Positions 40,847-44,393 of a stretch of DNA of 44,393 nt are shown piece after piece (position 1 is the first letter of the stretch; the number at the start of each line of letters is the position of its first letter). The position numbers were made by a program, and so were the translations under genes. Origin of the DNA: a bacterium (GTDB taxonomy: Bacteria; Pseudomonadota; Alphaproteobacteria; Sphingomonadales; Sphingomonadaceae); NCBI GenBank assembly GCA_030824575.1, contig JAVBXL010000191.1:1-44393 (forward strand), given 5' to 3'. A model generated the notes under the pieces. It was not told the DNA's origin and searched no databases. It worked only from the letters and a program-made list of their open reading frames with translations.

Positions 40847-42304
40847 ATGGCTCATATCGAATTTCTCGACGAAACGATGCGCGACGGGCAGCAGAGCCTG
40901 TGGGGACTGCGGATGCGCGCGGGCATGGCGCTGCCGGTGTCGCCGCTGATCGACAAGACAGGGTTCAAGACGATCGACCTGACCGGCGGCGGCATGCTCG
41001 ACGTGCTGACGCGCTATTGTCAGGAAAATTACTGGGAAGGGTTGGACCTGCTGGTCGCTTCCATGCCCAATACGCCGTTGCGTGCGGGGCTGCGCTCCAA
41101 TGCCAACGTCACTTTCAGTGTCAGCCCGCGCGCGTTGATGGACCTGTGGGTCCGTCGCCTGTGCGCGCATGGCGTGCGATCCTTCTGGATCTACGACGTC
41201 TTGTTCGGCTTCGACAATATGCTGCGCCTGGCCAAGGTCGCCAAGGAAAGCGACGCCTATGTGGCCGCCGCCGTCATGTTTGCCCTCTCGCCCGTCCATA
41301 CCGATGCCTATTATGCGGAAAAGGTGCGCGTGCTGGCGGCCAGCCCGGACGTGGACAGCATCCTGCTCTACGACACGGCCGGCGTGCTGGAAAAGGAACG
41401 GCTGCAAACGCTGATGCCCGGCATCGTTGCCGCCGCCAATGGCAAGCCGATCGAGTTCCACGCCAACAATCTCCTGGGCCAGGCCGCCAAAGCCTATCTG
41501 GACGCGGTGGAACTGGGCGTGTCCGTCCTCCACACTGCCAGCAAGCCGATGGCGAACGGCCCGTCCGTGCCCGCGACCGAGACGATGGTGCGCAATATCG
41601 AGCTGAAGGGGCATAGTCATAATCTGGATACCAGCCTGTTCCAGCCGGTGGCCGATCATTTCCGCTCAGTCGGCAAGGCGGCGGGCTTCCTGGTCGATCA
41701 ATATGCCGAATATGACATCTTCTCGATCGAGCATCAGATCCCCGGCGGGATGATGGGCACGTTCAAGGCGCAACTGGCCATGCACAATATGACCGACCGG
41801 ATCGGCGACGTGCTGGCGGAGGTCGCGGCGGTGCGTCGGGAACTGGGCTATCCCGGCATGGCGACGCCGTTCAGCCAGTTGGTCGGCATCCAGGCCGTCC
41901 TTAATATCGTCACCGGCCAGCGTTATGGCACAGTGCCGGACGAGGTCGTGCAGTATGCCGCCGGCTTCTATGGCGATACGGTCGCGCCGATCGACGCCAA
42001 TGTGCTGGACCGCATCATGGGCAGCGCGCGGGCGAAGGAAGTGGTGGACAATCCCCCGCCCGACCCGGACCTGGCCGAACTGATGAAGCAATATGGCACG
42101 CAGGATGAAGACGAACTGATCCTGCGCGCCACCGTGCCGCAGGCGGATATCGACAAGATGCGCGCGGCGGGACCAGTGCGCCGCGACTATCCGTTGCTAT
42201 CCTCGCCCGAACTGGAACAGATGCGCAAGCTGATGCAGGTCGCCAGCATGCCAGTCGTGGAACTGAAGTCTGCGGGCCTCAACCTCAGCTTGCGGAGAGA
42301 CTGA
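40847..42304 (+). CDS. Pyruvate-carboxylase-type carboxyltransferase-like protein, altered metal site
   Basis: A 485-residue DRE-TIM barrel protein like the carboxyltransferase domain of pyruvate carboxylase or the alpha subunit of oxaloacetate decarboxylase. The family start is present (DETMRDGQQSLWG, residues 8-20), as are VLHTASKPMANG and HQIPGGMMG. Two expected features are missing. The Lys that becomes carbamylated (normally in K-D-x-A-G) is Tyr175 in LYDTAGVL, and the metal-binding His-x-His is His205-Ala-Asn207. It may be a transcarboxylase with a different metal site or a lyase. It pairs with the preceding biotin carrier gene. GGGAGAG precedes the ATG. Confidence 0.82.
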   Translation: MAHIEFLDETMRDGQQSLWGLRMRAGMALPVSPLIDKTGFKTIDLTGGGMLDVLTRYCQENYWEGLDLLVASMPNTPLRAGLRSNANVTFSVSPRALMDLWVRRLCAHGVRSFWIYDVLFGFDNMLRLAKVAKESDAYVAAAVMFALSPVHTDAYYAEKVRVLAASPDVDSILLYDTAGVLEKERLQTLMPGIVAAANGKPIEFHANNLLGQAAKAYLDAVELGVSVLHTASKPMANGPSVPATETMVRNIELKGHSHNLDTSLFQPVADHFRSVGKAAGFLVDQYAEYDIFSIEHQIPGGMMGTFKAQLAMHNMTDRIGDVLAEVAAVRRELGYPGMATPFSQLVGIQAVLNIVTGQRYGTVPDEVVQYAAGFYGDTVAPIDANVLDRIMGSARAKEVVDNPPPDPDLAELMKQYGTQDEDELILRATVPQADIDKMRAAGPVRRDYPLLSSPELEQMRKLMQVASMPVVELKSAGLNLSLRRD

Positions 42305-42381
42305 AAGCCGCCTGCGCCGAAACCAACAATTCATGTCCGAACCGCCTTTGCGGGGGTCACTTATTGATCAAGGAGCGTCAG

Positions 42382-42900
42382 ATGCATTCGGAAAAAATGG
42401 ATGCGATCCGTGATAAGGATTTGGCGAGGGATGAATTTAAGGACCTGCCCAATCTGGTAAAGGATGAGCTGGAAAAACACCGGCAACTCTATCTGTCCGA
42501 TCCGGTGGCGGCGCATTTTTGGGACCCCGTGGTCATCGGCACGCCGGGTGGTCCCGTGGCTTGCCTGTTGCTCCATCATCTAGGCCGTAAAAGCGGCGCC
42601 TGTCGCAGTACGGCGCTGCAATATTATCGGTTCAACGGCGACATCCTGATCGTCGCATCGCGTGGTGGGACGGAGGAGCCGCCGGTCTGGTATCTCAATC
42701 TCATGGCCCATGCGGAGTGCCGCATTCAGGTCGGCGCGAACGGTTCGCCCGCTATGGCCCGCGTCATTGCGGGGGAGGCGCGGGCACCCTATTGGGACCA
42801 TATCACACGCGAACAGCCCGCCCAGATCGAGTATCAACAGCGCTGCCGACGGAAAATACCCATCATCGCGCTCGACCTTCCCCAGGGCGTGACCCTGTAG
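42382..42900 (+). CDS. DDN-like deazaflavin/FMN-binding oxidoreductase family protein
   Basis: A 172-residue split-barrel protein. LLLHHLGRKSGACRSTALQY is the signature of the nitroreductase/DDN family that in mycobacteria uses F420. VASRGGTEEPPVWYLNLMAH and VIAGEARAPYWDHITREQP are further family blocks. F420 use would be unusual for a sphingomonad, so another flavin or a ligand-binding role is possible. The ATG at 42382 follows AAGGAG. It ends the long plus-strand operon, 22 bases from the converging SDR gene. Confidence 0.85.
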   Translation: MHSEKMDAIRDKDLARDEFKDLPNLVKDELEKHRQLYLSDPVAAHFWDPVVIGTPGGPVACLLLHHLGRKSGACRSTALQYYRFNGDILIVASRGGTEEPPVWYLNLMAHAECRIQVGANGSPAMARVIAGEARAPYWDHITREQPAQIEYQQRCRRKIPIIALDLPQGVTL

Positions 42901-42922
42901 GATTGCCCGTCGAGGCTGGCAG

Positions 42923-43669
42923 TCACCGCGCCAGATAGCCGCCGTCGACGGGATAATAGGTGCCGGTCATGAAACTGGCGAGCGGGGAGACGAGGAAGCA
43001 GACGGCAGCGGCAATCTCCTCCGGTTGCGCGATGCGGCCGAGCGCGTGCAGGGCCGCAATCTCCCCCATCTTCTCGCGCGTCGCCTGCTGGAGCAGCGGC
43101 GTTTCGACATAGCCCGGCCCCACCGCATTGACACGGATGCCCATCGGCGCGCCCTCCAGCGCGGCCGCCTTGGTCAGGCCGACAATGGCATGTTTGCAGG
43201 TGGTATAGGCAGACGCGCCGGCCGCTGCGACGGCGGACATGACCGATCCGATGTTGACCACCGCGCCACCCCCGGCATCGCGCATGGCGGGGATCTCCGC
43301 TTTCAGGCTCAGGAACACTCCGTCCATATTGACCGACGCCACGCGCCGCCATTCGGCGAAGGCCAGTTCGCTGATCGGCGTGTGCGTGCTGGTGACGCCA
43401 GCATTGTTGACCGCAATATGGAGCGCGCCGAACTGCGCCTTTGCAAAGCCCACCATGGCGACGCAGGACGCCTCGTCCGCCGTGTCGGCCGCCGTGCCTG
43501 CCGCGTTCGGGCCGAGCGTGGCGGCCAGCGCCCGCGCCGCATCGCCATTAAGGTCGGCGATAACGACTTTGGCTCCGGCGTAGAGCAGCGCCTCCACGCA
43601 GGCCTTGCCGATACCCGATGCCCCGCCCGTGACCAGGGCGACCTTGTCCGTCAGATCGATCGCGATCAT
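42923..43669 (-). CDS. SDR-family oxidoreductase
   Basis: A 248-residue classical short-chain dehydrogenase. It has TGGASGIGKACVEAL, NNAG, the Ser in NIGSVMSA and the catalytic YTTCK pair. VIADLNGD after the second strand indicates NAD preference, and GTYYPVDGGYLAR is the usual C-terminal end. It probably oxidises a secondary alcohol in the pathway, with the substrate unknown. Its ATG overlaps the stop of the alpha/beta hydrolase gene as ATGA, so the two are co-translated. Confidence 0.9.
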   Translation of the reverse strand: MIAIDLTDKVALVTGGASGIGKACVEALLYAGAKVVIADLNGDAARALAATLGPNAAGTAADTADEASCVAMVGFAKAQFGALHIAVNNAGVTSTHTPISELAFAEWRRVASVNMDGVFLSLKAEIPAMRDAGGGAVVNIGSVMSAVAAAGASAYTTCKHAIVGLTKAAALEGAPMGIRVNAVGPGYVETPLLQQATREKMGEIAALHALGRIAQPEEIAAAVCFLVSPLASFMTGTYYPVDGGYLAR

Positions 43670-44393
43670 GCTATCTGCCTTATCGTTGGATCTTCGCTTG
43701 CCAGTTCGAGGATGAAGTCCTCGATCGCCCGGTTCACCCGCCGCGGATTGCTGAGGTTTACCGCATGTGGCCCGCCCGGCACCAGCGTCACCACGCGCGG
43801 ATCGGGAACCCCCTGCGCCGTCAGCAGCCCCAGTTCGTGCGACGTGGCAAGGTCGGCAAGGCCATGGATGACCGCAACGGGCATGGTGACCTCATGCAGT
43901 CGATGAAACAGCGGATCGATCGACGCGAGCGCGCCGGTGGCGTCGCGCAACTGCGCCTTCGTCACGCGCGACCAGGCGTCGTGCCAGTGGCTGTGGTCGA
44001 CCCCAGGCCCAAGAATGAAGCCGCTGAGGAAGGCCAGCTTTTCCGGGTCGGGGCCGTTGGCGATCCAATCGCCAATGTGGCGGGGGAAACTGTCATCGTC
44101 GCTCTTGGGCGCTTCGCCCGCCTGGGTCGAAAGTTGCACCAAACCATGGAAACGCTCCGGCGCGAGCAGGGCGGCGCGCATACCAACCAGGCCCCCCTGG
44201 CTCATGCCGACATGGATCACCTTCTCCAGGCCCAGCGCGTCCATCATCGCCAGCATGTCGCGCGCCGAATCCCAATAGTCGAACGGGCCTTCCCAGATCG
44301 TGTCGCCATGCGCCCGCGCGTCCCAGGCGATGCAGCGCCAGCGGCTGGCGAAATGATCCAATTGCGGGGCGAACATCGACCGGTTCATCATAT
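43666..44393 (-). CDS. Alpha/beta-fold hydrolase, 5' end outside the window
   Basis: At least 241 residues are encoded here; the N-terminal strands, including the oxyanion-hole HG motif, lie beyond the window. The visible part begins MMNRSMFAPQLDHFASRW, with WDARAHGDT as the second glycine-rich turn, GMSQGG as the nucleophilic Ser, HGLADLATS as the acidic-residue region and GGPHAVNLSNP as the catalytic His region. The first visible Met is probably internal rather than the start, because related proteins have a conserved HG-F/Y-MMNR-like run-in. The fold fits an esterase, lactonase or ring-cleavage hydrolase. Confidence 0.88.
   Translation of the reverse strand, partial: MMNRSMFAPQLDHFASRWRCIAWDARAHGDTIWEGPFDYWDSARDMLAMMDALGLEKVIHVGMSQGGLVGMRAALLAPERFHGLVQLSTQAGEAPKSDDDSFPRHIGDWIANGPDPEKLAFLSGFILGPGVDHSHWHDAWSRVTKAQLRDATGALASIDPLFHRLHEVTMPVAVIHGLADLATSHELGLLTAQGVPDPRVVTLVPGGPHAVNLSNPRRVNRAIEDFILELASEDPTIRQIA

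Noticed and set aside
1..44393. CRISPR arrays, toxin-antitoxin pairs, prophage structural genes
   Set aside because: No regularly spaced repeats, no Cas, toxin or antitoxin signatures and no phage structural proteins were seen; the only recombinase is the single integrase.

Overview
The window looks like chromosome or megaplasmid DNA from an alphaproteobacterium of the Sphingomonadaceae (Sphingobium/Novosphingobium-like). This rests on the high GC, on small Sphingomonas-type secreted proteins, and on a CYP108-type P450 in a large aromatic/terpenoid-style catabolic cluster. The family assignment is inference; no rRNA, tRNA or other marker gene is present.

Region 1 (1-9500) is accessory, patchy DNA. 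It holds the edge of what looks like an IS21-type element (1-117), two small lipoproteins, a small secreted protein, a TolC-type outer-membrane factor, an MgtC/SapB-type membrane protein and several sparsely coding stretches. It also holds an IS3-family element (6286-7605) with both terminal repeats readable and both transposase frames broken, and an AT-richer tyrosine recombinase (7892-9187) that marks an integrated island. Region 2 (9499-12252) has an SLC45/GPH-type MFS transporter, a small conserved protein, a strong UUCG terminator and a CDP-alcohol phosphatidyltransferase. Region 3 (12378-15367) is a complete arsenic operon, arsR-arsC-acr3-arsN2-arsH, on the minus strand. Its stop and start codons overlap and it is headed by a 38-bp near-perfect palindrome.

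Region 4 (15780-44393) is a catabolic supercluster of four transcription blocks. Block A (+, 15780-26605) has a CYP108-like P450, an aldehyde dehydrogenase, a three-gene cassette present twice in tandem, an MmgE/PrpD protein and a zinc alcohol dehydrogenase. The cassette is a DUF7064/AttH-CrtC-like protein, an APH-fold kinase and a helical protein of about 170 aa. Block B (-, 26602-32865) has an amidohydrolase, acyl-CoA ligase, alpha/beta hydrolase, thiolase, MFE-2-like SDR and SnoaL/NTF2-like protein. Block C (+, 33106-42900) has two thiolase-like proteins plus a tandem DUF35 protein, a metallo-beta-lactamase-fold hydrolase, an enoyl-CoA hydratase/isomerase, two acyl-CoA dehydrogenases, a biotin carrier protein, an unusual pyruvate-carboxylase-type carboxyltransferase and a deazaflavin-type (DDN) protein. 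Block D (-, 42923 to the window end) has an SDR and an alpha/beta hydrolase cut by the window edge.

Read as one pathway (inference): a terpenoid or alkyl-cyclic substrate is hydroxylated by the P450 and oxidised to an acid by ADH/ALDH. The acid is loaded on CoA by the ligase and shortened by ACAD, hydratase, SDR and thiolase steps, with C-C cleavage by the thiolase-like/DUF35 complex. The unusual part is the duplicated kinase cassette. By analogy with LvaA/LvaB of levulinate catabolism and the kinase domains of ACAD10/11, it could phosphorylate an otherwise inert, perhaps tertiary, hydroxyl group so that it can be eliminated. This is the best candidate here for an undescribed system.
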